Below, piece after piece: positions 1 to 8,342 of a stretch of 40,590 bases of DNA (positions are counted from its first letter, which is position 1; every line of letters begins with the position of its first letter). Source of the stretch: Candidatus Kuenenia stuttgartensis. GTDB taxonomy: Bacteria; Planctomycetota; Phycisphaerae; Sedimentisphaerales; CAMDDF01. The stretch spans positions 1-40,590 of the forward strand of contig CAMDDF010000006.1 of NCBI GenBank assembly GCA_945890885.1. Direction: 5' to 3'. The notes under the pieces are model-generated. The model worked only from the letters and a program-made list of their open reading frames with translations, did not search any database and was not told the origin of the DNA. A program made the position numbers and the translations under genes.

Positions 1-44
1 TGGTCGTCGTTAAACGCCACAATAACAATTTTTCAGGAGGCTCT

Positions 45-1106
45 ATGGTAAAGTATATCGGTTTTGACATTGATTGCAATAAGGTAGTTGCATGCGTAGT
101 GCAGCAGTCAAGAAACGATTATTTCGAGACATTCGGCAGCGACATTGATTCGATGCAGAAGTTTCTGAAAAAGCAAAAAAGCCCCGGCATCGAAATCCGG
201 CTTGCTTTTGAGATAAGCGGTCAGGCGGGCTTTATCTACGATTCTCTAATTGGCAGTGTCGATGTGATAAAAGTTGCCAATCCTTATAAGACTACCTGGA
301 TATACCGAACATCCAAAAAGACAGACTCTCTTGATGCAAGAAAGCTTGCGGTATTGATGAGCATAGACGAACTGCCTGAAGTTTATATGCCGTCTAAGGA
401 AGTCAGGCAGTGGCGGAGTCTGATAAATCACCGCAAGAAGCTAGTCGATAATGCCTGTCAGACAAAGAATCGCATCAGAGCTATTATCAAATCTCAGGGA
501 TTGAATAAAGGTTTTTATAAGGGCAGCCTGTGGACAAAGACCAATCGTCTATGGCTTAAGAGTTTATTTGAGAATAACGATTCATTCGAGCTATGGCGAT
601 TGGAATTAAGCAATTACATAGTAAGCCTTGAGGCTCTTGAAAAGCAGATATCCGGTACGACGGAATATCTTGACGGTTATCTTGCAAAACAGCCCGGCGC
701 AGTTTTACTGATGAGTATTCCCGGAGTAGGTCCAAGGACAGCAGAGGCGATACTTGCTTATACAGACAATATAGAGCGTTTCAGCAATTATAAGAAGTAT
801 TGCAGCTATTTCGGATTGACGCCTAAACTTGACCAGAGCGGTATGACAAGAAGAGTCGGGCATATAAGCAAACAGGGCCCATCCGTTGTTCGATGGGTAT
901 TGTGCGAGAGCAGCTGGAAGGTTGTGCGGTATGTTCCTGCGATGAAGGCTTTTTACGAGCGTGTTATGTCCGGCCAGAAGTCGAGGAAGAAGATAGCGAT
1001 AGTTGCCGTTTGCAGGAAGATGGTAAGCGTAATGCGTGCGATGCTGATAAGCGGCGAGCTGTTTAATGAGTCTATGATAAATGAAGAAATGCTGAAGTCG
1101 GCTTAG
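45..1106 (+). CDS. IS110-family transposase (DEDD recombinase)
   Basis: Transposase of the IS110/IS1111 superfamily, 353 residues, a usual length. The N-terminal RuvC-like domain shows the DEDD set as D8 (IGFDID), E56 (AFEISG), and D94 and D97 (KKTDSLDARKL). The C-terminal Transposase_20 domain has the helix-hairpin-like IPGVGPRTAEAIL and the conserved GLTPKLDQSG...GHISKQG block, whose SG serine is the likely nucleophile of this family. The start is set by CAGGAGG 6 bases upstream. The reading frame is intact, so the element may be active. Known family members use a structured noncoding (bridge) RNA from the element end. Only 44 bases of left flank are in the window, so the left boundary cannot be placed. 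Confidence 0.93.
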   Translation: MVKYIGFDIDCNKVVACVVQQSRNDYFETFGSDIDSMQKFLKKQKSPGIEIRLAFEISGQAGFIYDSLIGSVDVIKVANPYKTTWIYRTSKKTDSLDARKLAVLMSIDELPEVYMPSKEVRQWRSLINHRKKLVDNACQTKNRIRAIIKSQGLNKGFYKGSLWTKTNRLWLKSLFENNDSFELWRLELSNYIVSLEALEKQISGTTEYLDGYLAKQPGAVLLMSIPGVGPRTAEAILAYTDNIERFSNYKKYCSYFGLTPKLDQSGMTRRVGHISKQGPSVVRWVLCESSWKVVRYVPAMKAFYERVMSGQKSRKKIAIVAVCRKMVSVMRAMLISGELFNESMINEEMLKSA

Positions 1107-1578
1107 AAAAACAGGAAAGTTTTTTGCAGGTGAAATTATGGTCAGCATCCCGGTCGTAGTGTAATGTGGGTTCCTGAAAATCGGAAGATCACGCCGCGGA
1201 GAATGGGAGCTTTGGCCGTCGTATTTATCTTAATGTGCCGCTTAATGATGGTGAGCACGAATAGGAGTTTGGGAATTATCCTGCAAAAAGATTTTATCGT
1301 ATTTTTTGTCCTTGCCCCTGTTTTTTTGAGAACGGGCTGCGGACAAAAATACTCGGTTGTCCGGCTTGAAGAGAAAAATAAGGAAAATATAAAAATGAAT
1401 AAAACTTAAAAAACTAAAATTTACCACTTGACCGGCTCATGTTCATAGGATTACGCAGATTTCGAGGATTTTTTTGTTTAATAATAGATGAGGAAAGATT
1501 ATAATTCTGCAAAGTTGGGTGTTTGATGGGTAGGAATTATGTATAAGGGCTGCCTCGGGCAGAGAAAGGGAACATGCG
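1107..1578. other. Gene-free flank of the IS110 element
   Basis: No convincing gene. The first ~150 bases after the transposase may be the IS110 right end. The 81-residue ORF at 1164-1409 has no clear Shine-Dalgarno and no recognisable domain, so I left it out. Around 1440-1470 lies TTCATAGGATTACGCAGATTT, similar in style to the ACTGATTAACACAGATTTT stretch after the gene ending at 3854. Both look like dispersed intergenic repeat material. Confidence 0.4.
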
Positions 1579-2337
1579 ATGTATTGTCCAAAATGCGGTA
1601 AAGAAAATTTTGAGGGAGCGGATTTATGTCTGCATTGCAGTTGGGTGCTAAACGGTATTTCGGCAACTGAGGTTCGGCCTGATGCAAAAACCAGCGGGTT
1701 TGCGATAACGGCTCTTGTTCTGGCTATTTTAAGTTTGTTCACTTGCGGCTTACTGATTTTGCCTGCATTGATTTTCGGTATCATTGCGATGGTCAAAATT
1801 GAAAAAAGCGGCGGAAAATTAAAAGGTAAAGGCTTTGCGATTACCGGGCTGGTAACTCCGGCAATTATATTCCCGATGGCTATGATGCTGGGAATTTTGA
1901 TGCCTGCGATAGGAAAGACAAGGCAACTGGCACAAAGAATACATTGCCAGGCGAATGTTAAGGGTTTAGGCTGTGCAATGCAGGTTTATGCAAATGACTA
2001 TAATGAAAAATATCCGGCATCTTTGCAGTGGTGTGATTTGCTGATTAAATATGAAGATGTTCAAAAAGCCCAATTCAATTGTGCAGCTGCTGAGAAAGGT
2101 ACTTGCAATTATGCCATGAACAAAAATATTGAAAAATTTGGTGTGGCATCGCCGGCTCAGATGGTTTTGCTGTTTGAAAGCAAGCCGGGATGGAATCAGG
2201 CCGGCGGGCTTGAATTGCTAACGACAGATAATCATTGCGGTGAAGGATGCAATATTTTATTTAATGATGGCCATACAGAATTCGTCAAAAGAGCTGATTT
2301 GAATAATTTGTTGTGGACAGTCGAAGAGAAAAAATAG
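1579..2337 (+). CDS. Zinc-ribbon / DUF4190 / prepilin-like H-X9-DG protein
   Basis: Membrane protein of 252 residues with three parts. Residues 1-25 form a zinc ribbon (YCPKCGKENF...CLHCSW). Residues ~38-110 carry two hydrophobic segments of DUF4190 type (GFAITALVLAILSLF and GFAITGLVTPAIIFP). From ~115 the sequence resembles the soluble part of planctomycete pseudopilins (IHCQANVKGLGCAMQVYANDYNEKYP) and ends near the family's FNDGHTEFV signature. It lacks the usual GFTLVELLVV N-terminus, so it is probably a membrane-anchored pseudopilin relative and not an assembled pilin. The neighbour downstream starts 11 bases later and is probably co-transcribed. Role unknown. Confidence 0.8.
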   Translation: MYCPKCGKENFEGADLCLHCSWVLNGISATEVRPDAKTSGFAITALVLAILSLFTCGLLILPALIFGIIAMVKIEKSGGKLKGKGFAITGLVTPAIIFPMAMMLGILMPAIGKTRQLAQRIHCQANVKGLGCAMQVYANDYNEKYPASLQWCDLLIKYEDVQKAQFNCAAAEKGTCNYAMNKNIEKFGVASPAQMVLLFESKPGWNQAGGLELLTTDNHCGEGCNILFNDGHTEFVKRADLNNLLWTVEEKK

Positions 2338-2348
2338 AAGGGGAAATT

Positions 2349-3002
2349 ATGAACAAATATTTTAATTATACAGATGTGTTAGGCTACGGCTGGCGTGTGA
2401 TGGGTAGAAATATAGGATTTTTCATTGGGCTTGGATTTTTGTATTTCGGAATTGTTGTGGTTTTGTCGATTCCGGAAATGATTCTTCAGCATATGAAAAA
2501 CAAAGAGCCTTCCCTTATAGTTGCGATGGTATTGGTAATGATATTAAGGTGCATCGTCCAAACCGTTCTGGTGATAGGCATATTCAAGATTGCACTTTCA
2601 TTTTGTGATGGTGTCAAGCCTTCTATCGGTAAGCTTTTTGACGGCTTTGATTGTTTCTGGCGATTTATTGGAACATGGTTTCTTTATAGCTTGATAGTTC
2701 TGGGTGGTGTTTTACTGCTGATTGTGCCGGGGGTAATCTGGTCGATTAAATTTGGAAAATGCTGGTATTTCGTGATTGATAAAGGTATGGGGCCTGTTGA
2801 GGCATTAAAGGCCAGTAGCAGAATAACATCGGGAGTCAAATGGGATCTGTTAGGATTCAGTATAATGTGTATGCTAATAAATTATCTTGGAATTCTTTGC
2901 CTGGTTATTGGGATTTTTGCAACGTATCCAATGATTCTTGTTGCCGGTGCGCTTGTATATCGGCAGTTGGCTGCGCAGACGGCATTACTCGAAACGGTAT
3001 AG
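2349..3002 (+). CDS. Multi-pass membrane protein, DUF975/YciC-like
   Basis: Integral membrane protein, 217 residues from the ATG at 2349. The ORF-track start at 2313 lies inside the preceding gene. The ATG at 2349 has AAGGGG just upstream and removes an implausible charged leader. Hydrophobic segments are visible at FFIGLGFLYFGIVVVLSI, LIVAMVLVMILRCIVQTVLVIGIF, WFLYSLIVLGGVLLLIVPGVIW, and two near the C-terminus. The IVPGVIWSIKFGKCWYFVIDKGMGPVEALKASSRITSG stretch is typical of DUF975/GlpQ-membrane-domain-like proteins. It probably forms an operon with the upstream zinc-ribbon protein. Biochemical role unknown. Confidence 0.75.
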   Translation: MNKYFNYTDVLGYGWRVMGRNIGFFIGLGFLYFGIVVVLSIPEMILQHMKNKEPSLIVAMVLVMILRCIVQTVLVIGIFKIALSFCDGVKPSIGKLFDGFDCFWRFIGTWFLYSLIVLGGVLLLIVPGVIWSIKFGKCWYFVIDKGMGPVEALKASSRITSGVKWDLLGFSIMCMLINYLGILCLVIGIFATYPMILVAGALVYRQLAAQTALLETV

Positions 3003-3131
3003 AAAAATTGAATTGTCATTCGCCCATTCGGGAGGTGTGAAAAGGGATTCAAAAGAGAGATCCCTCGTCGCTACGCTCGCTCGGGATGACAACGGCGTAT
3101 TATCCGGTCGCTTCCACGACTCGGCTTCAAT
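3003..3131. repeat. Intergenic repeat block with repeat A copy
   Basis: Contains a hairpin-type repeat with ATCCC and GGGAT arms around CGTCGCTACGCTCGCT, followed at 3101-3127 by TATCCGGTCGCTTCCACGAC. The latter recurs nearly identically at 4288-4314 and 9224-9250 (repeat family A). Confidence 0.75.
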
Positions 3132-3173
3132 ATGGAATTGAAAATTTTACAGCATACCCGTTGGAGGACAATT

Positions 3174-3854
3174 ATGAGAAAGTCGATGTTGTTTTTGTTG
3201 TCGCTGGTCATTGGCAATTTGCTTCTTTCAATATGTTATGCTCATCAGCCTCGGATTGTGTATAAGACGCAAATATCTCAGGCGAATCCAATTATTGTAA
3301 CAAAGCCTGAGATTTCGCAGGCGTTCTATGCGGAGCTAAAAGGGCAGCCTGAATACTACTCTATCGGTTCCGATAAGGAATTTAATCTGTATGTCAGGAT
3401 TTTGTCGCCTAAAATGACAGGCGCGAAAAAGGATTTCTCCGTTGAGATTATCAAGGACGCAAATGCGATTGCTATGCTCGACGGTTTGGGTTCTGCGTGG
3501 ACGGAGTTTTATGAGCCGTTTGTCGGAGATGATTACTGGCAGGGGCCCGAATTTGAAAAACATCAGCCTGGGGGCGAATATATCATTAAAGTTTCCAGCC
3601 CGGATAACAGAGGAAAATATGTTCTTGTTGTCGGGCGGGCAGAGGCATTTCCGCTGAATGAATCGCTGAAGCTCTTTGTTTCTCTGCCGCAGCTAAAACA
3701 CTATTTCGGCAAGTCAGGTTTTACCGCATTTTTGAATCTGGTCGGTTTTTTTTGGCTCACATTGATAATTATTCTATCGCTTATGATTTTTGGGGTAGTC
3801 TGGGTAGTCAAAAAATTTAAGAAGAAAAGGCAATACGCAAAGTTTTTGCCATAG
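3174..3854 (+). CDS. Secreted, C-terminally anchored hypothetical protein
   Basis: Unrecognised protein of 226 residues from the ATG at 3174. That start has GGAGG seven bases upstream and opens with a clean signal peptide (MRKSMLFLLSLVIGNLLLSICYA). The upstream ATG at 3132 would bury the signal and overlaps repeat DNA. The middle is extracytoplasmic and probably beta-rich (FNLYVRILSPKM, GGEYIIKVSSPDNRGKYVLVVGRAEAF). A single C-terminal helix (GFFWLTLIIILSLMIFGVVWVV) with a basic tail KKFKKKRQYAK anchors it with a short cytoplasmic end. This is the layout of a periplasmic sensor or structural protein; no function is assigned. Confidence 0.75.
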   Translation: MRKSMLFLLSLVIGNLLLSICYAHQPRIVYKTQISQANPIIVTKPEISQAFYAELKGQPEYYSIGSDKEFNLYVRILSPKMTGAKKDFSVEIIKDANAIAMLDGLGSAWTEFYEPFVGDDYWQGPEFEKHQPGGEYIIKVSSPDNRGKYVLVVGRAEAFPLNESLKLFVSLPQLKHYFGKSGFTAFLNLVGFFWLTLIIILSLMIFGVVWVVKKFKKKRQYAKFLP

Positions 3855-4426
3855 ATGGACACTGATTAACACAGATTTTAAAAGAAGTCAGAAACTGGAT
3901 ACCCGCCTGCGCGGGTATGACAGTGGTGAAGGATTGCGTTTAATGTAAGTATTCGACCCCATTGGGGTCTAGAGGTGTGACGGATTATTTTACCCCCAGT
4001 TGCACTGGGGGCTATCGTTATTAAACGCCTTCGGAGTTTTGGAATTCCTATCAGAAAAAGACAGCGTGTGCAAACAAGTTGCACACCCGAACTACAATAA
4101 TAAACCCCCGAATGAATCGGGGGGCTAACGAGTATCAATGGTCGTTAGTTTTGAGTTTTTAGCCGAGGAAATAACCACCCCTGCCTTTGGCCACCCCTCC
4201 TTGGCAGGAGGGGAGCTTAATTATCCGTCGCTTGCGCTTTCGGCTACTGTTGTATCGTGTCGCTCGCGCTCCACGCTTTCATTGTACTATCCGGTCGCTT
4301 CCGCGACTCGGCTTTAATAATAGGGTTTTCGCGGTTGTAAATAATGGCAAGTAAGTGGTTGCGATATTTTGTGGGTAGGGTTAAAATGGCGGTGTCCCTT
4401 TTTATTGTTCAATATATGGGCCGAAA
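3855..4426. repeat. Intergenic palindromic repeat cluster (families A, B, C)
   Basis: Gene-free 572 bases packed with short palindromes: ATACCCGC/GCGGGTAT at 3899-3918; CCCCCAGTTGCACTGGGGGCTA at 3992-4018; GTGTGCAA/TTGCACAC near 4066-4086; CCCCCGAATGAATCGGGGGG at 4102-4130 (family C); CCCCTCC/GGAGGGG near 4195-4213; TATCGTGTCGCTCGCGCTCC at 4253-4281 (family B); TATCCGGTCGCTTCCGCGAC at 4288-4314 (family A). A, B and C recur at 9224-9346. They resemble REP-type elements. No protein is coded here that I can see. Confidence 0.75.
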
Positions 4427-6859
4427 ATGAAAGAATTGCCAAACGACCCTATACAATTTGCCGCACTTGTTGCCCATCAGCTTAAAGGGCCCATCGCGGC
4501 GGTGAGCAGTCTTTTGCAGACTGTGCTGGGGGAATTGGCTGGCCCAATCACGCCGAAACAGCGGGAAATCCTCGAAAAAGCAATTAGCAGATGCGATGAA
4601 TCTTTGGCGGCGGCGCAAAGGCTGTTGACGATTTCAAAGGCGATTAACAATCCTGAGGCTTTTCAGGGCAGGGCGGATTTAGTTCCGATCATCAGAGAGG
4701 CGATGGAAAGATATGCCCAGCTTTTCAAGAATCAGCATATCGAAATTAAAGCGGATTTTAATTTGCAAAGCGCGATGGCTGTGGGAAATGGTGCGGCATT
4801 GTCCGAGGTTGTCGAGGCATTGTTGAATAACGCGGCGAAATATACGCCGGATCATGGGGTTGTAGAAATAAAGGTCGGCAGCGAGGATGATAAATTTAAG
4901 ATAACCGTTGCGGATTCGGGGATAGGGATACCGCAGGCGGATATGCATAAACTTTTTCAGCCGTTTTACAGGTCGGCTTCTGCGCGGGAGTCGTCGAGGC
5001 CGGGGACGGGGCTTGGGCTTTATTATGTGAAAGCTATCGCGGAGGCTTGCGGCGGAAGTGTTTCTGTCGGCAAGGCGAAAATCGGCGGAGCGGAATTTGT
5101 TATTGAGCTGCCAGCTGCCAAAGATGAAGTTTCGGCAAGCGGCGAATTGATAAAAGGAGAATCTAAAATGCCAGGACTTAAGGTGGTAATAATCGGAGGC
5201 GTCGCGGCAGGGCCGAAAGTGGCTGCGAAGATAATGCGGCTTATGCCGGACGCAGATGTAACGATAGTCGAAAAGGGCAAGCTGCTCTCTTACGCTGGCT
5301 GCGGATTTCCGTATTATATTTCCGGCGTGGTGAAAAATCAGAGCGAGCTTATGAGTTCGTCGGTCGGCGTTGTAAGAGACCCGATATTTTTTCAGAAGGT
5401 TAAAAATATTCACATAATGAATCAGACTGAAGCGATTGAAATTGACAGGAAGGATAAAAAAGTAAAGGTTGTTGATTTGACCAAAAGAGCGGAGTCGTGG
5501 CTTGAATATGATAAGCTTGTTATCGCTACCGGTTCATTGCCGATAATTCCGAAATGTCAGGGGCTGGAGCTTGATAATATATTTACGCTTCACGGGCCAA
5601 GCGATGCCGAGGGCATCAAAGCGGCTGTTGAGCTTACGAAGGCAAAGGATGTTGTAATTGTCGGCGGTGGTTTGATCGGGATTGAAATGACAGAGGCGCT
5701 GACAAAGCGAGGCTGTCGTGTGAGCATCGTCGAAAAGAAAAATCAGATACTGCCGATGCTGGATTTTGAAATGGCAAAGCTGTTCGAAAATCATCTTGAG
5801 TCGCAGGGTGTTAAAGTTTTTACCGATTCGGAGGTGCTGTCGTTTGAAAGCAATGGCGACAAAAAACAAGTGAACTCGGTGGTATGTACCGCAGGCGATG
5901 TTCCTGCTGATATTGTGATTATCGCGGCTGGCATTAAGGCGAATACGCTGCTTGCGGAAAAGGCGGGGCTGGAAATCGGTTCGCTTGGTGCGATAAAAGT
6001 TAATATGAAGATGCAGACAAGCGATGCGGATATTTACGCCGCGGGCGATTGCGTGGAAAGTACGGATATGATTACAAGCAAGCCTTGTTATATTCCGCTG
6101 GGTTCGACGGCGAATAAGCAGGGCAGAATCGTCGCGGTAAATATCTGCGGCGGAAGTGATACTTTTCCAGGTGTGCTTGGTACTGTCGGGTTCAAAGTTT
6201 TTGAATTTTCGATGGGCAGAACCGGCCTATCTGAATCCGGTGCAAAATCGCTGGGTTATGATGCGGTTAGCGTGCTTGCTCCTGGGCCGGATATGGAGCA
6301 TTTTGTGCCGGGTGCTAAATTGCTGATGCTGAAAATAATCGCAGATCGCAAAACCGGCAGGCTGCTTGGTGCTCAGGCAATGGGGCCCGGCGAAGCGATT
6401 AAAAGGATAGATGTCGCGTCGATGGCGATAATGAACAATATGACGGTTTATCAGCTTGCAAATGCGGATTTGTGTTATGCCCCGCCGTTTTCGCCGGTGA
6501 TTGATAATATTATGACCGCGGCCAACATCGCGATAAACAAAATCGAGGGGTATATGGACGGCATCAGCCCGCTTGAGTTTAAGGAAAATCTCGATGCCGG
6601 CGAGGATGTGTATATTCTGGATGTGCGGACTCCGGCTGAATTTGACCGGGTCAGGCTAGCTGGGGCGAATTTGATACCGCTGGCATCGCTGCGAGGCCGA
6701 ATCAATGAAATTCCGAAGGATAGGCCGATAATAACCCTCTGCAATGTTTCTCTTCGCGGATATGAGGCGGCGATTATTCTGAAATCGGCTGGATTTGAGA
6801 ATGTCAAAGTTCTCGATGGCGGGCTTGATATGTACCCTTTTGAAAAGATTTATGTATAA
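4427..6859 (+). CDS. Histidine kinase - CoA-disulfide-reductase-like - rhodanese fusion
   Basis: An 810-residue ORF with three modules. Residues 1-235 are a soluble histidine kinase core without a sensor: H-box HQLKGPIAAV with His17, N-box EVVEALLNNAAKYTP, G-boxes VADSGIGIP and GTGLGLYYVKAI. Residues 248-~690 are an FAD/NAD(P)H disulfide reductase of the CoA-disulfide-reductase/NADH-oxidase/sulfur-reductase group: VVIIGGVAAGPKVA, single redox Cys in SYAGCGFPYYISG, second Rossmann VVIVGGGLIGIEM, IYAAGDCVES. Residues ~715-810 are a rhodanese with an intact active loop (LCNVSLRG, Cys and Arg five apart). Met248 (base 5168) has its own AAAGGAGA Shine-Dalgarno, and TGATAA lies just upstream in another frame. 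A separately translated reductase or a recent gene join is therefore possible. Likely role: redox or sulfane-sulfur metabolism linked to signalling. Confidence 0.85.
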   Translation: MKELPNDPIQFAALVAHQLKGPIAAVSSLLQTVLGELAGPITPKQREILEKAISRCDESLAAAQRLLTISKAINNPEAFQGRADLVPIIREAMERYAQLFKNQHIEIKADFNLQSAMAVGNGAALSEVVEALLNNAAKYTPDHGVVEIKVGSEDDKFKITVADSGIGIPQADMHKLFQPFYRSASARESSRPGTGLGLYYVKAIAEACGGSVSVGKAKIGGAEFVIELPAAKDEVSASGELIKGESKMPGLKVVIIGGVAAGPKVAAKIMRLMPDADVTIVEKGKLLSYAGCGFPYYISGVVKNQSELMSSSVGVVRDPIFFQKVKNIHIMNQTEAIEIDRKDKKVKVVDLTKRAESWLEYDKLVIATGSLPIIPKCQGLELDNIFTLHGPSDAEGIKAAVELTKAKDVVIVGGGLIGIEMTEALTKRGCRVSIVEKKNQILPMLDFEMAKLFENHLESQGVKVFTDSEVLSFESNGDKKQVNSVVCTAGDVPADIVIIAAGIKANTLLAEKAGLEIGSLGAIKVNMKMQTSDADIYAAGDCVESTDMITSKPCYIPLGSTANKQGRIVAVNICGGSDTFPGVLGTVGFKVFEFSMGRTGLSESGAKSLGYDAVSVLAPGPDMEHFVPGAKLLMLKIIADRKTGRLLGAQAMGPGEAIKRIDVASMAIMNNMTVYQLANADLCYAPPFSPVIDNIMTAANIAINKIEGYMDGISPLEFKENLDAGEDVYILDVRTPAEFDRVRLAGANLIPLASLRGRINEIPKDRPIITLCNVSLRGYEAAIILKSAGFENVKVLDGGLDMYPFEKIYV

Positions 6860-6872
6860 TAGGGCAATCGGC

Positions 6873-6901
6873 TTGAAGTTTTGCCGGCACATTATTATAA
6901 T
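6873..6901 (+). promoter_or_regulatory. Predicted sigma-70 promoter for hypCD
   Basis: TTGAAG (6873-6878), exactly 17 bases, then TATAAT (6896-6901). It lies between the fusion gene and hypC, giving a start near 6908 and a short leader. It suggests that hypCD can be expressed independently of the upstream gene. Confidence 0.6.
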
Positions 6902-6931
6902 ACCGCTCGAAAATGAAATTAAGGAAAGCGT

Positions 6932-7183
6932 ATGTGTTTAGCGGTTCCAGCTCGAATAGTACAGATTACCGGCGATGACGCGATTGTTGATGCGATGGGC
7001 AATCAGTGGCCTGTCAGGATAACGCTTTGTCCCGGCGTTGTGTGCGGCCAGCTGGTGTTGATTCACGCAGGATTTGCAATTGCTGCGATTGATGAGGAAC
7101 GGGCGCGGGAGATTTGGCCCTTGATTGCGGAGATTGACGAATTCAATGAAGAACAAACGCACAACTATAAGGGTAATGTGTAA
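6932..7183 (+). CDS. hypC: [NiFe]-hydrogenase maturation chaperone HypC
   Basis: HypC/HupF family, 83 residues. It starts with the diagnostic MCLAVPARIV, whose Cys2 is needed for binding the Fe(CN)2CO precursor and HypD. The small beta-barrel core follows (VDAMGNQWPVRITLC, GQLVLIHAGFAIAAID). In the family, HypC and HypD form the scaffold on which the Fe(CN)2CO unit is built before transfer to the hydrogenase large subunit. The stop codon overlaps the hypD start (TAATG), so the two are translationally coupled. No hydrogenase or hypA/B/E/F genes are in the window. Confidence 0.93.
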   Translation: MCLAVPARIVQITGDDAIVDAMGNQWPVRITLCPGVVCGQLVLIHAGFAIAAIDEERAREIWPLIAEIDEFNEEQTHNYKGNV

Positions 7184-8247
7184 TGCTTAGAAGAATCCGG
7201 CTGGCACAGCTAATGATGGATAAAGCTTGCAGGAAATTCGGCAGGCCGATTCGGATAATGGAGATTTGCGGTACTCATACCGTAAGTATTTTTCGCAACG
7301 CAATACGGGAATCTATTCCGCCGATGCTGAAAATTCTTTCTGGGCCGGGCTGCTCTGTGTGCGTGACGGATACTGGGTTGCTAGAACAGATATTTTCGAT
7401 TGCACAAAGGAAAGATGTTATACTTGCTACTCGCGGGGATTTGCTAAGTGTTCCGGTTGATTCGGGCCGTCAAAAACTTATGGAAATTCCTAGCACCATA
7501 GCTGTAACGAGCATACTTGAAGCTATTGAGCTTGCGAAAATTCATCAGAATAAGACGGTTGTTTTCGCGGCAATTGGTTTTGGAATATGTGTGCCTGGAA
7601 CGGCGGTAGCTATTGAGCAGGCTCAGCGGGAAGGGGTGGATAATTTTTGCATTATTTCGGGGCTGAAAGAGATTGTTCCAGCAATGAAGGCGCTCCTTAC
7701 TGAAAAGAATCATCAGATAGATGCGTTTCTTTGCTGCGGGAATATGTCGGCGATAAGCGGTTATGATATTTATAATCCGATTATGAATGAGTTCAATGTG
7801 CCGTGTCTGCCGACGGGGTTTGAGCCTATGCAGCTTATCGAGGGTATCGCTGAGATATGCAGGCAGCTTATCGAAGGCAAGGCATCGCAGTGTTATGATT
7901 TTGCGGTGTCTCTGACCGCAGAGGGAAATAAGATCGCTCAAAAATATACGGCGGACTATTTCGATGTCGTTGATGATTATTGGCGCGGCTTCGGCAAGAT
8001 CGAGAAATCGGCATTGAGGCTCAAAGATAAATATGATAAATTTGATGCGCATAAGCGATTCGGAATCAAAAGAACGACGACGGAAGATGTTTCGGGCTGT
8101 CGCTGCGGCGAAGTGATATGCGGTATTATTGAGCCAAGGCAGTGCGATATGTATGGCAAAGAATGTACTCGCCAAAACCCGCTTGGCCCATGTATGGCAT
8201 CATCTGAAGGGGCCTGCCGAACGTGGCAGAAATATTCGAGGAAGTAA
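7183..8247 (+). CDS. hypD: [NiFe]-hydrogenase maturation protein HypD
   Basis: HypD, 354 residues (family usually ~360-380). Conserved blocks seen: IMEICGTHT with Cys29, GPGCSVCVTD with Cys57 and Cys60, the central GFEPMQLIEG, and the C-terminal cysteine set that holds the [4Fe-4S] cluster (GCRCGEVICGII, C-DMYGKEC, GPCMASSEGAC). Known role: redox-active partner of HypC in assembling the Fe(CN)2CO moiety of [NiFe] hydrogenases. Start chosen at the ATG overlapping the hypC stop. The pair implies a [NiFe] hydrogenase elsewhere in the genome. Confidence 0.95.
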   Translation: MLRRIRLAQLMMDKACRKFGRPIRIMEICGTHTVSIFRNAIRESIPPMLKILSGPGCSVCVTDTGLLEQIFSIAQRKDVILATRGDLLSVPVDSGRQKLMEIPSTIAVTSILEAIELAKIHQNKTVVFAAIGFGICVPGTAVAIEQAQREGVDNFCIISGLKEIVPAMKALLTEKNHQIDAFLCCGNMSAISGYDIYNPIMNEFNVPCLPTGFEPMQLIEGIAEICRQLIEGKASQCYDFAVSLTAEGNKIAQKYTADYFDVVDDYWRGFGKIEKSALRLKDKYDKFDAHKRFGIKRTTTEDVSGCRCGEVICGIIEPRQCDMYGKECTRQNPLGPCMASSEGACRTWQKYSRK

Positions 8248-8342
8248 GATATTCAAGTTTTTAGTCTTTAGTGTTGAGTTGAAAGGTGGGCCATACAACT
8301 ATAACTTGGGGGCTTGATTTGAATTGAAAATAGGAGTTAATA

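Noticed and set aside
1164-1409. 81-residue ORF after the IS110 transposase
   Set aside because: No ribosome-binding site and no recognisable domain; probably element end or flank DNA.
3855-4426. Palindrome-rich intergenic DNA considered as a CRISPR array
   Set aside because: Repeats differ from each other, are not evenly spaced, and no spacers or cas genes are present.
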